Source: Mycolicibacterium aurum
Lineage (GTDB): Bacteria; Actinomycetota; Actinomycetes; Mycobacteriales; Mycobacteriaceae
Reading direction: 5' to 3'
Assembly (NCBI GenBank): GCA_900078775.1
Contig: LT549889.1
Location: forward strand, 1,178,001-1,242,000
DNA length: 64,000 nucleotides
Within the stretch, counting starts at the first letter, position 1, and each line of letters starts with the position of its first letter. A program made the translations under genes and the position numbers. This document shows positions 43,847-53,706 of the stretch, piece after piece. Below the pieces are notes generated by a model. It was not told the origin of the DNA. It did not search any database and worked only from the letters and a program-made list of their open reading frames with translations.

Positions 43847-44692
43847 ATGCAGTTCTGGAGCGGCACCCCGTTCCTGCCCACCGGAGCGGCGCTGCAGATC
43901 GCCCAGATCCTGGACGAGGCCGGCTTCGACGGTGTCATCTGCGCCGACCACATGATCTATCCGAAGGACCTGAGGTCGCGGTATCCCTCGGAGAGCGGTA
44001 AACCGGGCTGGGCACCGGACACGGCGTGGCCGGACTCCTGGGTGATGATCGGGGCGATGGCGGCGCTGACCACCAACCTGCGGTTCTCCAACGCGGTGTA
44101 CGTCGCCCCGTCCCGGCCGCTGCTGGAGGTCGCCAAGGTGGTCGCCACCGCCGCCGAGGTGTCGCAGGGCCGGGTGTCCCTCGGCGTCGGCGTCGGCTGG
44201 ATGCGCGAGGAATACGAGCTGATGGGCCAGGATTTCGCGACCCGCGGGAAGCGGCTGGACGAGATGATCCCCGCGTTGCGCGCGCTGTGGCGGGGCGGTT
44301 GGGTGTCCTGGAGCGGGGAGTACTACCGGGTTCCGGAGCTGATGCTGGAGCCGCATCCGCCCGCCCCGGTACCGATCCTGTGCGGCGGTGAGTCCGAGGT
44401 CGCGCTGCGCCGGGCCGCGAAGCTGTGCGACGGCTGGGTCGGTACGGCCTATGTGCTCGAGGAGGCGGTGCGCTACGTGGACCGGCTGAGGACGCTGCGC
44501 CGCGAATACGGCCGGGCCGACGAGCCTTTCGAGGTGCTGCTGGCACTGCTGGACCGGCCCTCGGTGGAGCTGTATCAACGGGCCGAGGAGGCCGGGATCA
44601 CCGCGGTGCTGTGTGCCCCGTGGGCCGGCGGTGCGGATCAGCGCGGCGCGACCATGCGGTTCGCCGAGAAGATCATCAGCCGGTTCCGGTGA
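43847..44692 (+). CDS. LLM-class (luciferase-like, probably F420-dependent) oxidoreductase
   Basis: The 281-residue TIM barrel is of the bacterial-luciferase superfamily: FLPTGAALQIAQILDEAGFDGVICADHMIYP, TNLRFSNAVYVAPSRPLLEVAKVVATAAEVSQGRVSLGVGVGWMREEYELMGQDFATRGKRLDE, EPHPPAPVPILCGGESEVALRRAAKLCDGWVG. The LGVGVGWxxxEYxxMGxDFxxRGxRxDE motif is typical of mycobacterial F420-type members. The substrate is unknown. It begins directly at the end of the permease gene. Confidence 0.85.
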   Translation: MQFWSGTPFLPTGAALQIAQILDEAGFDGVICADHMIYPKDLRSRYPSESGKPGWAPDTAWPDSWVMIGAMAALTTNLRFSNAVYVAPSRPLLEVAKVVATAAEVSQGRVSLGVGVGWMREEYELMGQDFATRGKRLDEMIPALRALWRGGWVSWSGEYYRVPELMLEPHPPAPVPILCGGESEVALRRAAKLCDGWVGTAYVLEEAVRYVDRLRTLRREYGRADEPFEVLLALLDRPSVELYQRAEEAGITAVLCAPWAGGADQRGATMRFAEKIISRFR

Positions 44693-44705
44693 TCCCGGCC
44701 GCTCA

Positions 44706-45296
44706 TCAGGCCGGCGGCAGCAGCACCGAGTCGATCAGGTAGACGGTGGCGTTGGCGGTCTGCACACCACCGCACACCACGTTGGCGTCATTGACCTTCA
44801 GCACGCCCATGTCGTCGGTGACCGCCAGATCCGCGCCCTGCAGCGTGGTGTGAGTGCCGACGGCCTGCGCGGGTGCGGCCTGCCCTTCGACGACGTGGTA
44901 GGTCAGCACGCTGGTCAGCAGGTCCGCATCGGTCTTGAGCGCCTCGATGGTCGCCGGGTCGACCTTGGCGAACGCCTCGTCGGTCGGCGCGAACACGGTC
45001 AGCGCGGGCGAGTTGTTGAGCGTGTCGACGAGGTTCACCTGCGGGTTCAGCTGACCGGACAGCGCCGCGGTCAGGGTGGTCAGCAGCGGGTTGTTCGCCG
45101 CCGCGACGGCCACCGGGTCATGGGCCATGCCGGCGACCGAGGCCGGGCCCTCCGGGTTCTGCGCGGCGTAACCGGCGCAGCCCGGGCCGACGAGTTCGGC
45201 GCTGGCCACTCCGGTCGAGGCGAACAGGAGCCCGGCGGTGGCCGCCGCGGCACCGGCGACGCCGGCGATCTTCTTGCTGTTCATCGAGAGCTTCAT
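44706..45296 (-). CDS. Secreted fasciclin-domain protein, MPT70-like
   Basis: The 196-residue protein has a signal peptide ([25 protein letters not shown]) and one FAS1 domain: [72 protein letters not shown], then [23 protein letters not shown]. Two Cys (GCAGYA, VVCGG) may form the disulfide known in MPT70. FAS1 proteins mediate cell-surface adhesion. An AGAAGGAAG site precedes the ATG. It lies downstream of the MPT83-like gene with a hairpin between; the dipZ gene that separates them in M. tuberculosis is absent. Confidence 0.9.
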   Translation of the reverse strand: MKLSMNSKKIAGVAGAAAATAGLLFASTGVASAELVGPGCAGYAAQNPEGPASVAGMAHDPVAVAAANNPLLTTLTAALSGQLNPQVNLVDTLNNSPALTVFAPTDEAFAKVDPATIEALKTDADLLTSVLTYHVVEGQAAPAQAVGTHTTLQGADLAVTDDMGVLKVNDANVVCGGVQTANATVYLIDSVLLPPA

Positions 45297-45350
45297 CGGG
45301 TCTTCCTTCTGGGTTGATGGGTTGAGTGGGCGAAAAGGACGGTGTGGGGG

Positions 45351-45384
45351 CGAGGCAGCCCGGTCGGGGGAAAGGGCTGCCTCG
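45351..45384 (-). terminator. Hairpin between the MPT83-like and MPT70-like genes
   Basis: A perfect 11-bp stem (45351-45361 with 45374-45384, 12-base loop) lies 24 bases after the MPT83-like stop. There is no T tract. It could terminate part of the transcription or stabilise the upstream message, so that the surface lipoprotein and the secreted protein are made in different amounts. Confidence 0.55.
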
Positions 45385-45408
45385 CCGGTCTCATATCGGG
45401 CGCGCCGG

Positions 45409-46083
45409 TCAGTTGGTCGGCGGCATCAGCACCGTGTCGATCAGGTAGACGGTGGCGTTGGCGGTCTGCACGCCGCCGCAGACCAGACCGGCCTCGCCGA
45501 TCCGCAGGTCGTCACCGGCGCCGGTCACGGTGACCGCTTCGCCCTGCACGGTGGTGTGCTCCCCGGCCACCTGATCGGGGGAAAGCTGGCCGGGCACAAC
45601 GTGATACGTCAGGATCGAGGTGAGCAGATCGGAGTCGGTCTTCAGCGTCTCCAGGGTGGCGGGGTCGATCTTGGCGAACGCGTCGTCGGTGGGGGCGAAT
45701 ACGGTGAATTCGCCGCCGTCGAGGGTGGAGACCAGGTTGACGTCCGGGTTGAGCTGACCGGACAGCGCCGCGGTGAGGGTGGTCAGCAGCGGGTTGTTCG
45801 ACGCGGCGACGGTGACCGGGTCCGCGGCCATGCCCTCGACCGAACCGGGCCCGGTGGGCACCTGCTCGGCGTAGGCGGCGCACCCGGTGCCGACCAGCGC
45901 ACCCGCCGGTGCGGCCATGGTGGTGGACGTCATGGTGGAGGTCATCGAGGACGTCATCGCCTCGGTGGAACTCGCGCTCTCACTGTTCTCGGTGGAGGAA
46001 CTGCCACCCGAACAGGCGGACAAACCGAGCGCCGCCACCGCGGCCACTCCGGCGAAGGCGATCCGATGGTGTGTCAGTCTCAT
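45409..46083 (-). CDS. Fasciclin-domain lipoprotein, MPT83-like
   Basis: The 224-residue protein has a lipoprotein signal ([18 protein letters not shown], lipobox LSAC). A Ser/Thr-rich linker with repeated [11 protein letters not shown], the region O-mannosylated in M. tuberculosis MPT83, follows, and then a FAS1 domain close to the MPT70-like neighbour ([66 protein letters not shown]). It should be anchored in the cell envelope. ATG 46083 gives the usual signal length. A SigK-type promoter lies 63 bases upstream. Confidence 0.91.
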   Translation of the reverse strand: MRLTHHRIAFAGVAAVAALGLSACSGGSSSTENSESASSTEAMTSSMTSTMTSTTMAAPAGALVGTGCAAYAEQVPTGPGSVEGMAADPVTVAASNNPLLTTLTAALSGQLNPDVNLVSTLDGGEFTVFAPTDDAFAKIDPATLETLKTDSDLLTSILTYHVVPGQLSPDQVAGEHTTVQGEAVTVTGAGDDLRIGEAGLVCGGVQTANATVYLIDTVLMPPTN

Positions 46084-46145
46084 AAGGCTCAACTTCCTTG
46101 TTGGCGGGCCGGCCGGTGCCGTACCCGTGTGCACCTACATCCGCT

Positions 46146-46172
46146 ATTCGGCGCCGCGTGCCGGTTGGATGG
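46146..46172 (-). promoter_or_regulatory. SigK-type promoter upstream of the MPT83-like gene
   Basis: On the minus strand the sequence reads CCATCC, 15 bases, CCGAAT. Both hexamers equal the motif described for SigK-dependent mpt70/mpt83 promoters in M. tuberculosis. The -10 element ends 63 bases before the ATG at 46083. It points into the fasciclin genes, away from dxr. Confidence 0.78.
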
Positions 46173-46191
46173 GTTCGGATCGAAGACGGGG

Positions 46192-46197
46192 CACAAT
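46192..46197 (+). promoter_or_regulatory. Putative -10 box of leaderless dxr promoter
   Basis: CACAAT ends 7 bases before the dxr GTG at 46204. It lies back to back with the SigK-type promoter of the divergent gene. Confidence 0.42.
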
Positions 46198-46203
46198 GGG
46201 TGC

Positions 46204-47364
46204 GTGACTTCACCCGCCTCCCGCTGCCGCGTCCTGATCCTGGGCAGCACCGGATCGATCGGTACCCAGGCGCTGGAGGTGATCGCGGCCAACCCGGACC
46301 GTTTCGAACTCGTCGGGTTGGCGGCCGGCGGGGGCAACCCCGACCTACTGGCCGCCCAGGCCGCCCAGACCGGGGTGCACAACGTCGCGGTCGCCGACCC
46401 GAACTCCGGTGTCGAGGCCCGCTACCGCGGCCCGGAGGCGGCCACCCGCATCGTCGAGGAGACCGAGGCCGACGTCGTGCTCAACGCCCTGGTCGGGGCG
46501 CTCGGGCTGAAGCCCACCCTGGCCGCCCTGCACAGCGGGGCCCGGCTCGCGTTGGCCAATAAGGAATCCCTGGTCGCGGGCGGGCCGCTGGTCCTCAAGG
46601 CCGCCGCGCCCGGGCAGATCGTGCCGGTGGACTCCGAACATTCGGCGTTGGCCCAGTGCCTGCGCTCGGGCAGCGCCGACGAGGTGGCCCGGCTGGTGTT
46701 GACCGCCTCCGGTGGTCCGTTCCGCGGCTGGGCGGCCGCCGACCTGGAATCGGTCACCCCCGAGCAGGCCGGCGCGCACCCCACCTGGTCGATGGGCCCG
46801 ATGAACACCCTGAATTCGGCGTCACTGGTGAACAAGGGCCTGGAACTCATCGAGACGCACCTGCTGTTCGGCATCGACTACGACCGCATCGACGTGGTGG
46901 TGCACCCGCAGTCCATCGTGCATTCGATGGTGACCTTCACCGACGGTTCCACCATCGCCCAGGCCAGCCCGCCCGATATGAAACTGCCGATCGCGCTGGC
47001 CCTGGGCTGGCCGGCACGGGTGCCCGGGGCGGCCGCGGCCTGCGACTGGACGACGGCGTCGACCTGGACCTTCGAGCCGCTCGACGATGCGGTGTTCCCG
47101 GCGGTGCGGCTGGCCCGCGAGGCCGGGCAGCGCGGCGGAAGCCTGACCGCGGTGTACAACGCCGCCAACGAGGAGGCCGCCGAGGCCTTCCTGGCGGGCC
47201 GGATCCGGTTCCCGGCGATCGTGCGGACGGTGGCCGATGTGCTGCACGCCGCAGATCAGTGGGCCGCCGAACCCGCTACCGTGGAGGAGATACTCGATGC
47301 GCAGGACTGGGCCCGTGACCGGGCCCGCCGCGCGGTCAGCCAGGAGGTAACAGCAAGCCGATGA
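46204..47364 (+). CDS. dxr: 1-deoxy-D-xylulose 5-phosphate reductoisomerase
   Basis: The 386-residue enzyme of the MEP isoprenoid pathway converts DXP to MEP with NADPH and a divalent metal. Visible: NADPH motif [29 protein letters not shown], metal and substrate residues in [13 protein letters not shown], the flexible loop and [64 protein letters not shown] at 46204 is preferred; the long in-frame upstream extension runs antisense through the mpt83-like gene. It is followed by rip1 (ATGA overlap) and ispG, as in M. tuberculosis. Confidence 0.97.
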   Translation: MTSPASRCRVLILGSTGSIGTQALEVIAANPDRFELVGLAAGGGNPDLLAAQAAQTGVHNVAVADPNSGVEARYRGPEAATRIVEETEADVVLNALVGALGLKPTLAALHSGARLALANKESLVAGGPLVLKAAAPGQIVPVDSEHSALAQCLRSGSADEVARLVLTASGGPFRGWAAADLESVTPEQAGAHPTWSMGPMNTLNSASLVNKGLELIETHLLFGIDYDRIDVVVHPQSIVHSMVTFTDGSTIAQASPPDMKLPIALALGWPARVPGAAAACDWTTASTWTFEPLDDAVFPAVRLAREAGQRGGSLTAVYNAANEEAAEAFLAGRIRFPAIVRTVADVLHAADQWAAEPATVEEILDAQDWARDRARRAVSQEVTASR

Positions 47365-48599
47365 TGTTGTACGTATTGGGCATCGCGGCGATGGCGCTGG
47401 GCATCCTGCTGTCGGTGGCGTGGCATGAATGCGGCCACATGTGGGTGGCCCGCGCCACCGGAATGAAGGTGCGCCGCTACTTCGTGGGCTTCGGGCCCAC
47501 CCTGTGGTCGACGAAGAAGGCCAACAAACTCGGGCACACCGAGTACGGCGTCAAGGCCATCCCGCTGGGCGGGTTCTGCGATATCGCGGGCATGACCACC
47601 CACGACGAGATCGCGCCCGAGGACGAGAAGTACGCGATGTACCGGCAGAAGGTGTGGAAGCGCGTCGCCGTGCTGTTCGCCGGGCCAGGGATGAACTTCG
47701 TGCTCGGCCTGGTCATCATCTACGGCATCGCCAACATCTGGGGCCTACCGGACCTGAACCCGCCGACCACCGCGATCGTCGGTGAAACCTCCTGTGTGGC
47801 ACCGCAGGTCGCCAAGAGCGGGGAAGACCCCTACGGTCCCTGCCCGCAGCCCGGCCCGGGCCCGGCCGCGCTGGCCGGCATCCAGAGCGGGGACACCATC
47901 GTCAAGGTCGGCGACACCGAGGTGGCCACCTTCGCCGATATGGCCGCCGCCATCCGCCAGCTCGACGGCCCGGTCCAGGTGGTCTACGAACGCGACGGCC
48001 AGCGGGTACACACCGTGGTCGACGTCGCGCGGACCCAGCGCTTCACCTCCAAGGACGCCGAGACCCCGGAGACCGTCGGGGCGATCGGCGTCAGCGCCGC
48101 GCTGCCGCCGGGGCCGACGCAGTACAACCCGCTGTCGGCGATCCCGGCCACCTTCGCCTTCACCGGAGAACTCTCGGTGAAACTGGGGGAGGCGCTGCTC
48201 AAGATCCCGACCAAGGTCGGCGCCCTGGTGGAGTCCATCGGCGGCGGTGAGCGGGATCCGGAGACCCCGATGAGCGTCGTCGGTGCCAGCCGGCTCGGCG
48301 GCGAGGCGATCGAGAACGACCTGTGGGTGCTGTTCTGGTTCCTGCTGGCGCAACTGAACTTCGTGCTCGGTGCGATCAACCTGTTACCGCTGCTGCCGTT
48401 CGACGGTGGGCACATCGCCGTCGCCACCTACGAGAAGATCCGCAACATGTTCCGCAAGGCGCGTGGGCTGGTGCCCGGCGGCCCGGTGGACTACATGAAG
48501 TTGATGCCCGCCACCTACATCGTCCTGGCCGTGGTCGGCGTCTATATGTTGTTGACCGTCACCGCCGACGTGGTCAACCCCATCAGCCTTTTCCAATAG
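47361..48599 (+). CDS. rip1: Site-2 intramembrane metalloprotease Rip1 (M50 family)
   Basis: The 412-residue membrane protease cuts anti-sigma factors in regulated intramembrane proteolysis. The zinc motif HECGH is at residues 22-26 in the first membrane helix, and the third ligand motif [12 protein letters not shown] lies in a C-terminal helix. A PDZ domain sits between ([35 protein letters not shown]). The ATG overlaps the dxr stop (ATGA). The dxr-rip1-ispG arrangement equals Rv2870c-Rv2869c-Rv2868c. Confidence 0.96.
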   Translation: MMLYVLGIAAMALGILLSVAWHECGHMWVARATGMKVRRYFVGFGPTLWSTKKANKLGHTEYGVKAIPLGGFCDIAGMTTHDEIAPEDEKYAMYRQKVWKRVAVLFAGPGMNFVLGLVIIYGIANIWGLPDLNPPTTAIVGETSCVAPQVAKSGEDPYGPCPQPGPGPAALAGIQSGDTIVKVGDTEVATFADMAAAIRQLDGPVQVVYERDGQRVHTVVDVARTQRFTSKDAETPETVGAIGVSAALPPGPTQYNPLSAIPATFAFTGELSVKLGEALLKIPTKVGALVESIGGGERDPETPMSVVGASRLGGEAIENDLWVLFWFLLAQLNFVLGAINLLPLLPFDGGHIAVATYEKIRNMFRKARGLVPGGPVDYMKLMPATYIVLAVVGVYMLLTVTADVVNPISLFQ

Positions 48600-48609
48600 G
48601 AGACAAGCA

Positions 48610-49767
48610 ATGACGAACATCGGGTTGGGCATCCCGGCACCACCACCGCCGGTGCTCGCGCCGCGCCGCAAGACCCGCCAACTCAAGGTGGGCAGCGTCG
48701 GGGTCGGCAGTGAGTCACCGATCTCGGTGCAGTCGATGTGCACCACCAAGACCCACGACATCAACGCCACGCTGCAGCAGATCGCCGAGCTGACCGCGTC
48801 GGGCTGTGACATCGTGCGGGTGGCCTGCCCGCGGCAGGAGGACGCCGACGCGCTGCCGATCATCGCGAAGAAGGCCAACATCCCGGTCATCGCCGACATC
48901 CACTTCCAGCCCAAGTACATCTTCGCGGCCATCGACGCCGGCTGCGCGGCGGTGCGGGTGAACCCGGGCAACATCAAGGAGTTCGACGGTCGGGTCAAGG
49001 AGGTCGCGAAAGCGGCTGCCGCAGCGAACATCCCGATCCGGATCGGGGTGAACGCCGGCTCGCTGGACAAGCGGATGCTGGAGAAGTACGGCAAGGCCAC
49101 TCCGGAGGCGCTGGTCGAGTCGGCGCTGTGGGAGGCCTCGCTGTTCGAGGAGCACGGCTTCGGCGACATCAAGATCAGCGTCAAGCACAACGACCCGGTG
49201 GTCATGGTCGAGGCCTACGAACAGCTGGCCGCGCAGTGCGACTACCCGCTGCACCTCGGCGTGACCGAGGCCGGCCCGGCGTTCCAGGGCACCATCAAGT
49301 CGGCGGTGGCGTTCGGCGCCCTGCTCTCGCGCGGCATCGGCGACACCATCCGGGTGTCGCTGTCCGCCCCGCCGGCCGAGGAGATCAAGGTCGGCAACCA
49401 GATCCTGGAATCGCTGAACCTGCGCCCGCGCGGCCTGGAGATCGTGTCCTGCCCGTCCTGCGGGCGCGCCCAGGTCGACGTGTACACGCTGGCCAACGAG
49501 GTGTCCGCGGGCCTGGAAGGGATGGACATCCCGTTGCGCGTGGCGGTGATGGGCTGTGTGGTCAACGGACCCGGCGAGGCCCGTGAGGCCGACCTGGGTG
49601 TGGCCTCCGGTAACGGCAAGGGCCAGATCTTCGTCAAGGGCGAGGTCGTCAAGACGGTGCCCGAGGCGATGATCGTGGAGACGCTGATCGAGGAAGCGAT
49701 GCGGATCGCGGCCGAATCCGACGCCAGTGGATCTGCCTCCGGCCCGCCGGTTGTCACCGTAAGCTGA
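48610..49767 (+). CDS. ispG: 4-hydroxy-3-methylbut-2-enyl diphosphate synthase (flavodoxin/ferredoxin)
   Basis: The 385-residue MEP-pathway enzyme converts MEcPP to HMBPP. The N-terminal TIM barrel has [60 protein letters not shown] and [11 protein letters not shown]. The C-terminal [4Fe-4S] domain has [11 protein letters not shown] and [20 protein letters not shown], giving the three cluster Cys and a Glu. A clear AGGAGACAAGC site precedes the ATG. It is probably co-transcribed with dxr and rip1. Confidence 0.97.
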   Translation: MTNIGLGIPAPPPPVLAPRRKTRQLKVGSVGVGSESPISVQSMCTTKTHDINATLQQIAELTASGCDIVRVACPRQEDADALPIIAKKANIPVIADIHFQPKYIFAAIDAGCAAVRVNPGNIKEFDGRVKEVAKAAAAANIPIRIGVNAGSLDKRMLEKYGKATPEALVESALWEASLFEEHGFGDIKISVKHNDPVVMVEAYEQLAAQCDYPLHLGVTEAGPAFQGTIKSAVAFGALLSRGIGDTIRVSLSAPPAEEIKVGNQILESLNLRPRGLEIVSCPSCGRAQVDVYTLANEVSAGLEGMDIPLRVAVMGCVVNGPGEAREADLGVASGNGKGQIFVKGEVVKTVPEAMIVETLIEEAMRIAAESDASGSASGPPVVTVS

Positions 49768-49822
49768 ACTTTGGCCCTGTGATCGGGCTCACCAGAAGCA
49801 GGTTGGCCAGAAAGAGTCCCGA

Positions 49823-50677
49823 ATGTCGGCTCCACCACTGTCACGAGTCACCGGCGACCGACAGGTTTCGGTGGTCCGCGACGTGGGTCAGGTGCGAGCC
49901 GTCCTGGAAGCCGATGCGGTCGCGTCCTGCATGGTGGCCTGCCGGGTGCTGGAGTTCGGGGTCGACCCGCACGCCATCGGCGGTGAGTTGTGGACGCGGG
50001 GAAGCCCGGCGGACTCGCTCTGTTACGCCGGGGCCAATCTGATCCCGCTGCGCGGCGACGCCGCCGACCTGAAAGCGTTCGCGGACAAGGCACTGCGCGT
50101 ACCGCGGCGGTGTTCATCGCTGGTCGGCCGGGCCGAACTGGTGCTGCCGCTGTGGCGGCGCCTCGAATCGGGCTGGGGCCCCGCCCGCGACGTGCGGGCC
50201 GATCAACCGCTGATGGCGCTGAACGGCCCGGCGCGGTGCCTGGCCGATCCGGCGGTCCGGCCGGTGCGGATGGAGGAACTGGACGCCTACCTGGTGGCCG
50301 CGATCGACATGTTCATCGGCGAGGTGGGCATCGACCCGCGCCTGGGCGACGGCGGCCGCAGCTACCGGCGCCGGGTGGCCGGGCTGATCGCGGCGGGCCG
50401 GGCCTGGGCCCGTTTCGAACGTGGTGAGGTGGTCTTCAAGGCCGAGGTCGGTTCGCAGTCTCCGACGGTCGGCCAGATCCAGGGCGTCTGGGTGCACCCG
50501 GACTGGCGGGGCCGCGGCCTGGGCGCGGCCGGCACCGCGGCGGTGTCCGATGCCGTGCTGCGCGGTGGCCGGATCGCCAGCCTGTACGTCAACGGGTTCA
50601 ACGAGGTCGCCCGGGCCACCTACGCCAAGATCGGCTTCGCCCAGGTGGGTACGTTCGCCACCATCCTGTTGGACTGA
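49823..50677 (+). CDS. GNAT-family N-acetyltransferase (Rv2867c-like)
   Basis: The 284-residue protein has an N-terminal half of about 130 residues (DUF4081-type; VASCMVACRVLEFGVDPHAIGGELWTRG, DSLCYAGANLIPLRG) and a C-terminal GNAT domain with the acetyl-CoA loop GVWVHPDWRGRGLGAAGTAAVSDAVL and SLYVNGFNEVARATYAKIGFAQVGTF. The acceptor is unknown. Position after ispG equals Rv2867c. Confidence 0.87.
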   Translation: MSAPPLSRVTGDRQVSVVRDVGQVRAVLEADAVASCMVACRVLEFGVDPHAIGGELWTRGSPADSLCYAGANLIPLRGDAADLKAFADKALRVPRRCSSLVGRAELVLPLWRRLESGWGPARDVRADQPLMALNGPARCLADPAVRPVRMEELDAYLVAAIDMFIGEVGIDPRLGDGGRSYRRRVAGLIAAGRAWARFERGEVVFKAEVGSQSPTVGQIQGVWVHPDWRGRGLGAAGTAAVSDAVLRGGRIASLYVNGFNEVARATYAKIGFAQVGTFATILLD

Positions 50678-50765
50678 CGCGCTCGTCGGACTGAACGCGC
50701 GCCGGTCTCGGCGCCGTCACGGTTCCGTCTCGGTGCGCCTCCCGAGCTATGCGTCGTCACACTCT

Positions 50766-50771
50766 TAACAT
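50766..50771 (+). promoter_or_regulatory. Putative -10 box before the penicillin-binding lipoprotein gene
   Basis: TAACAT ends 9 bases before the ATG at 50780. No ribosome-binding site lies between, so a leaderless or nearly leaderless message is likely. Confidence 0.35.
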
Positions 50772-50779
50772 CAGTCACA

Positions 50780-52606
50780 ATGACATCGTCAACCTCATCA
50801 GTATCGCGATGGTCACGGCTGACCGCGGGCATCGCCGTCGTTGCCGTCGTCGGCGCGCTGAGCGCCTGCACACCCAAGCCCGACGGACCCGAACCCGTTG
50901 CCGCGCAGTTCTTCGAGTCGCTGGTGCACGGGGACACCGCCGCCGCGGCGCAGCTGTCCGACAAGCCCGCCGAGGCGCAGGCCGCGTTGAACGAGGCCTG
51001 GGCCGGGTTGCAGGCCGAGCGGCTGGACACCCAGATCACCGGGTCGAAGTACACCCTGGACACCGGCACGGTGAAGTTCCGCTACACCTGGTACCTGCCC
51101 AAGGAACGCACCTGGGCCTACGACGGTGAGCTGAACATGGTGCGCAACGAGGGGCAGTGGCAGGTGCGCTGGAGCGCCACCGGCCTGCACCCGGGACTGG
51201 GCGCCAACCAAACCCTGGCCCTGCGCTCCGACCCGCCCGGGCGGGCCTCGGTCAACGAGCGCGGCGGCAGCAACGTGCTGGTGCCCGGGTACCGCTATCA
51301 CTTCGCGCTGGACGCCAAGGCCGCCGGCGCCGAACTGATGCCGACCGCCCGCGCGGTGGTCGATGCACTGCGGCCGTTCGACGACACCCTGGAACCGCAG
51401 CGGCTCGCCGAGGAGGCCAGCTCGCGCACCACCCCGCGCGGTCTGATCACCCTGCGCAAGTCCGACCACGACGCGGTGTTCCCCGCGATCGGCAACCGGC
51501 CCGGCGTGGTGATCACCCCGCAGCCCGAAATGCTGCCCACCGACGAGAAATTCGCGCCGGCCATCGTCGCGGAGGTCAAGAAGGCGGTCAGCGACGACCT
51601 GGTCGGTGAGCCCGGCTGGCGGATCGTCAGCGTCAACCAGAACGGCGTCGACGTCGCCGTGCTGAACGAGGAGCCCGGCACCCCGGCGCCCTCGGTGACC
51701 ATCAGCCTGGACCGGACCGTGCAGGACGCCGCGCAGGACGCGGTGAACATGGTCGGCAAGAAGGCCATGATCGTGGCGATCAAACCGTCGTCTGGCGAGA
51801 TCCTGGCCGTCGCGCAGAACGCCGCCGCCGACGCCGACGGGCCGACCGCCACGATGGGCCTGTACCCGCCCGGATCGACGTTCAAGATCGTCACCGCCGC
51901 GGCGGCGCTGGAACGCGATATGGCCACCCCGAACACGCTGCTGGGCTGCCCCGGCCAGCTGGACATCGGGCACCGCACGGTGACCAACTACAACGCCTTC
52001 GACCTCGGCACGGTGCCGCTGTCGCGGGCCTTCGCGAACTCCTGCAACACCACCTTCGCCGAACTCGCCTCCACCATGCCGCCGCGCGGGCTGACCACCG
52101 CCGCCGCCCGCTACGGCCTGGGCCCGGACTTCATGGTCGACGGCATCCCGACGGTCACCGGATCGGTGCCCCCGACGGTGGACCTGACCGAGCGGGTCGA
52201 GGACGGCTTCGGCCAGGGCAAGGTGCTGGCCAGCCCGTTCGGCATGGCCCTGGTGGCCGCGACGGTGGCGGCCGGCAAGACCCCGGTACCGCATCTGATC
52301 GAGGGCCGCCAGACCGAGGTGGACGAACCGGTCGGCGAGCCGCTGAGCCCGGAGATCATCGACGGCCTGCGCCCGATGATGCGACTGGTGGTCACCAACG
52401 GCACCGCCAAGGAACTCGACGGACTCGGCGATGTGCGCGGGAAGACCGGCGAGGCCGAATTCAACGGTGGTTCGCACGCCTGGTTCACCGGCTACCGCGG
52501 CGATCTGGCCTTCGCGGCGCTCATCGTCGGCGGCGGCAGTTCGGAGTACGCGGTGCGGATGTGCCGCGACATGCTCAACGGGCTGCCGCCGGACTACCTC
52601 GCCTAA
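50780..52606 (+). CDS. Penicillin-binding lipoprotein (class B PBP, Rv2864c-like)
   Basis: The 608-residue protein has a lipoprotein signal (LTAGIAVVAVVGALSAC), an N-terminal NTF2-like MecA_N domain (EPVAAQFFESLVHGDTAAAAQLSDKPAEAQAALNEAWAG), a PBP dimerisation region and the transpeptidase. Active-site motifs are all present: SxxK at Ser366-Lys369 (PGSTFKI), SxN at Ser421-Asn423 (SCN), KTG at 555-557. It should cross-link peptidoglycan at the outer face of the membrane. The MecA-like domain order is also seen in low-affinity, beta-lactam-tolerant PBPs, but resistance cannot be inferred here. Confidence 0.93.
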   Translation: MTSSTSSVSRWSRLTAGIAVVAVVGALSACTPKPDGPEPVAAQFFESLVHGDTAAAAQLSDKPAEAQAALNEAWAGLQAERLDTQITGSKYTLDTGTVKFRYTWYLPKERTWAYDGELNMVRNEGQWQVRWSATGLHPGLGANQTLALRSDPPGRASVNERGGSNVLVPGYRYHFALDAKAAGAELMPTARAVVDALRPFDDTLEPQRLAEEASSRTTPRGLITLRKSDHDAVFPAIGNRPGVVITPQPEMLPTDEKFAPAIVAEVKKAVSDDLVGEPGWRIVSVNQNGVDVAVLNEEPGTPAPSVTISLDRTVQDAAQDAVNMVGKKAMIVAIKPSSGEILAVAQNAAADADGPTATMGLYPPGSTFKIVTAAAALERDMATPNTLLGCPGQLDIGHRTVTNYNAFDLGTVPLSRAFANSCNTTFAELASTMPPRGLTTAAARYGLGPDFMVDGIPTVTGSVPPTVDLTERVEDGFGQGKVLASPFGMALVAATVAAGKTPVPHLIEGRQTEVDEPVGEPLSPEIIDGLRPMMRLVVTNGTAKELDGLGDVRGKTGEAEFNGGSHAWFTGYRGDLAFAALIVGGGSSEYAVRMCRDMLNGLPPDYLA

Positions 52607-52629
52607 CCTGGTCGGTGGAGGGCGACGAC

Positions 52630-53253
52630 ATGACTGACGATCCGGGAACCTGGCGCATCGCCGATTCCGCGATCCCGCGTATCCCCGAGGTGGGGATGCG
52701 GGTCTCCGACGCCGATCGGCACGGCACCCTGCGGCGGCTGCACAATGCGGTGGCCCTGGGGCTGATCGACATCGGCGAGTTCGAGGAGCGTTCCGCCCTG
52801 GTGGCGCAGGCCCGGCTGCACACCGACCTCACCGCGCTGGTCGAGGATCTGCCGGGGCCGGGCGCGATCGTCACCTCGGCCGCCGACCGGGTCGAGCTGC
52901 GCGGGGTGCTGGGCTCGCTGAAACGTCAGGGGGAGTGGCTGGTCCCCACCCGGCTGGCGCTGACCCGGCGGATGGGTTCGGTGGATCTGGACCTGACCCG
53001 GGCCCGGTTCGCCGGCCCGATGGTGGTGATGGAGCTCGACCTGAAGCTCGGCGGTCTGGAACTGCGGCTGCCCGCCGGCGCCAGCGCCTCGATCGACGAT
53101 GTCGAGGTGGTGGTCGGCAGCGCCCGCGACCACCGCGGCGATGCGCCGGCCGAGGGCAATCCGCACATCGTGCTCACCGGCAAGGTGGTGTGCGGTTCGG
53201 TGGACATCCGCGGGCCGCGCCGTAATTGGAAGCCGACGCTGAGACGCTCCTAA
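52630..53253 (+). CDS. DUF1707 (SHOCT-like) domain protein
   Basis: The 207-residue protein starts with a DUF1707 domain (MRVSDADRHGTLRRLHNAVALGLIDIGEFEERSALVAQARLHTDLTALVEDLP). A beta-rich region (DUF2154-like; GVLGSLKRQGEWLVPTRLALTRRMGSVDLDLTRARF...GGLELRLPAGAS) ends with VVCGSVDIRGP. DUF1707 proteins are common in actinobacteria and lie near envelope genes; function is unknown. ATG 52630 lies 23 bases after the PBP stop, so co-transcription is likely. The 3' end overlaps the convergent thioesterase by four bases. Confidence 0.82.
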   Translation: MTDDPGTWRIADSAIPRIPEVGMRVSDADRHGTLRRLHNAVALGLIDIGEFEERSALVAQARLHTDLTALVEDLPGPGAIVTSAADRVELRGVLGSLKRQGEWLVPTRLALTRRMGSVDLDLTRARFAGPMVVMELDLKLGGLELRLPAGASASIDDVEVVVGSARDHRGDAPAEGNPHIVLTGKVVCGSVDIRGPRRNWKPTLRRS

Positions 53254-53627
53254 CGGGGTTCGAGCACCGCGAAGGTGAGGGTGGACTTGGCGGCCAGCCG
53301 ACCGCGATCCACGTCGAACACGTCGACCTCGGTGACGATGAGCCGTTTACCGGCTCGCACCACCGACGCCTCGGCGCGGGCCTTGCCCATGATCGGGGCG
53401 AGGAAGTGGATGTTGAGGTCGGCGGTGGTGACGTCGTATCCCGCACCGGTGGCCCGGCCGGCCAGCATCCCGGCCGCGATGTCGATCAGGGTGGCCACCA
53501 GACCGCCCTGCAGCGCGCCCCGGACGTTGGCCAGATCGGGGCGGTTCTCCATTTCCAGCACCAGCCGGTCATCGGCCGACTCGACCTCCCGGTAGTCCAG
53601 CCGGGTCAGGATGTGCGTTTCACTCAC
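53250..53627 (-). CDS. PaaI-type hotdog thioesterase
   Basis: The 125-residue single hotdog domain has LANVRGALQGGLVATLIDIAAGMLAGRATG, with the Gly-rich turn and Asp that activates water, DLNIHFLAPIMGKARAEASVVRAGKRLIVTEVDVFD and the final strand TLTFAVLEP. Such enzymes hydrolyse aryl- or acyl-CoA thioesters. The substrate is unknown. Confidence 0.84.
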   Translation of the reverse strand: MSETHILTRLDYREVESADDRLVLEMENRPDLANVRGALQGGLVATLIDIAAGMLAGRATGAGYDVTTADLNIHFLAPIMGKARAEASVVRAGKRLIVTEVDVFDVDRGRLAAKSTLTFAVLEPR

Positions 53628-53693
53628 CGCCGTACGGTAACACCATTACCGTCTCGCGAGAGCTTCGCTCTCCGGACGCCTCGACGCGACTAT

Positions 53694-53699
53694 TAGGCT
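53694..53699 (+). promoter_or_regulatory. Putative -10 box of leaderless map promoter
   Basis: TAGGCT ends 8 bases before the map ATG at 53707, with no ribosome-binding site in between. The same hexamer occurs 7 bases before a candidate cbiM start at 63666. Confidence 0.4.
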
Positions 53700-53706
53700 G
53701 TCCGGT

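Noticed and set aside
45238..46203. N-terminal extension of dxr and other plus-strand frames over the fasciclin genes
   Set aside because: They are antisense to two genes with signal peptides and FAS1 domains; Dxr proteins start near GTG 46204.
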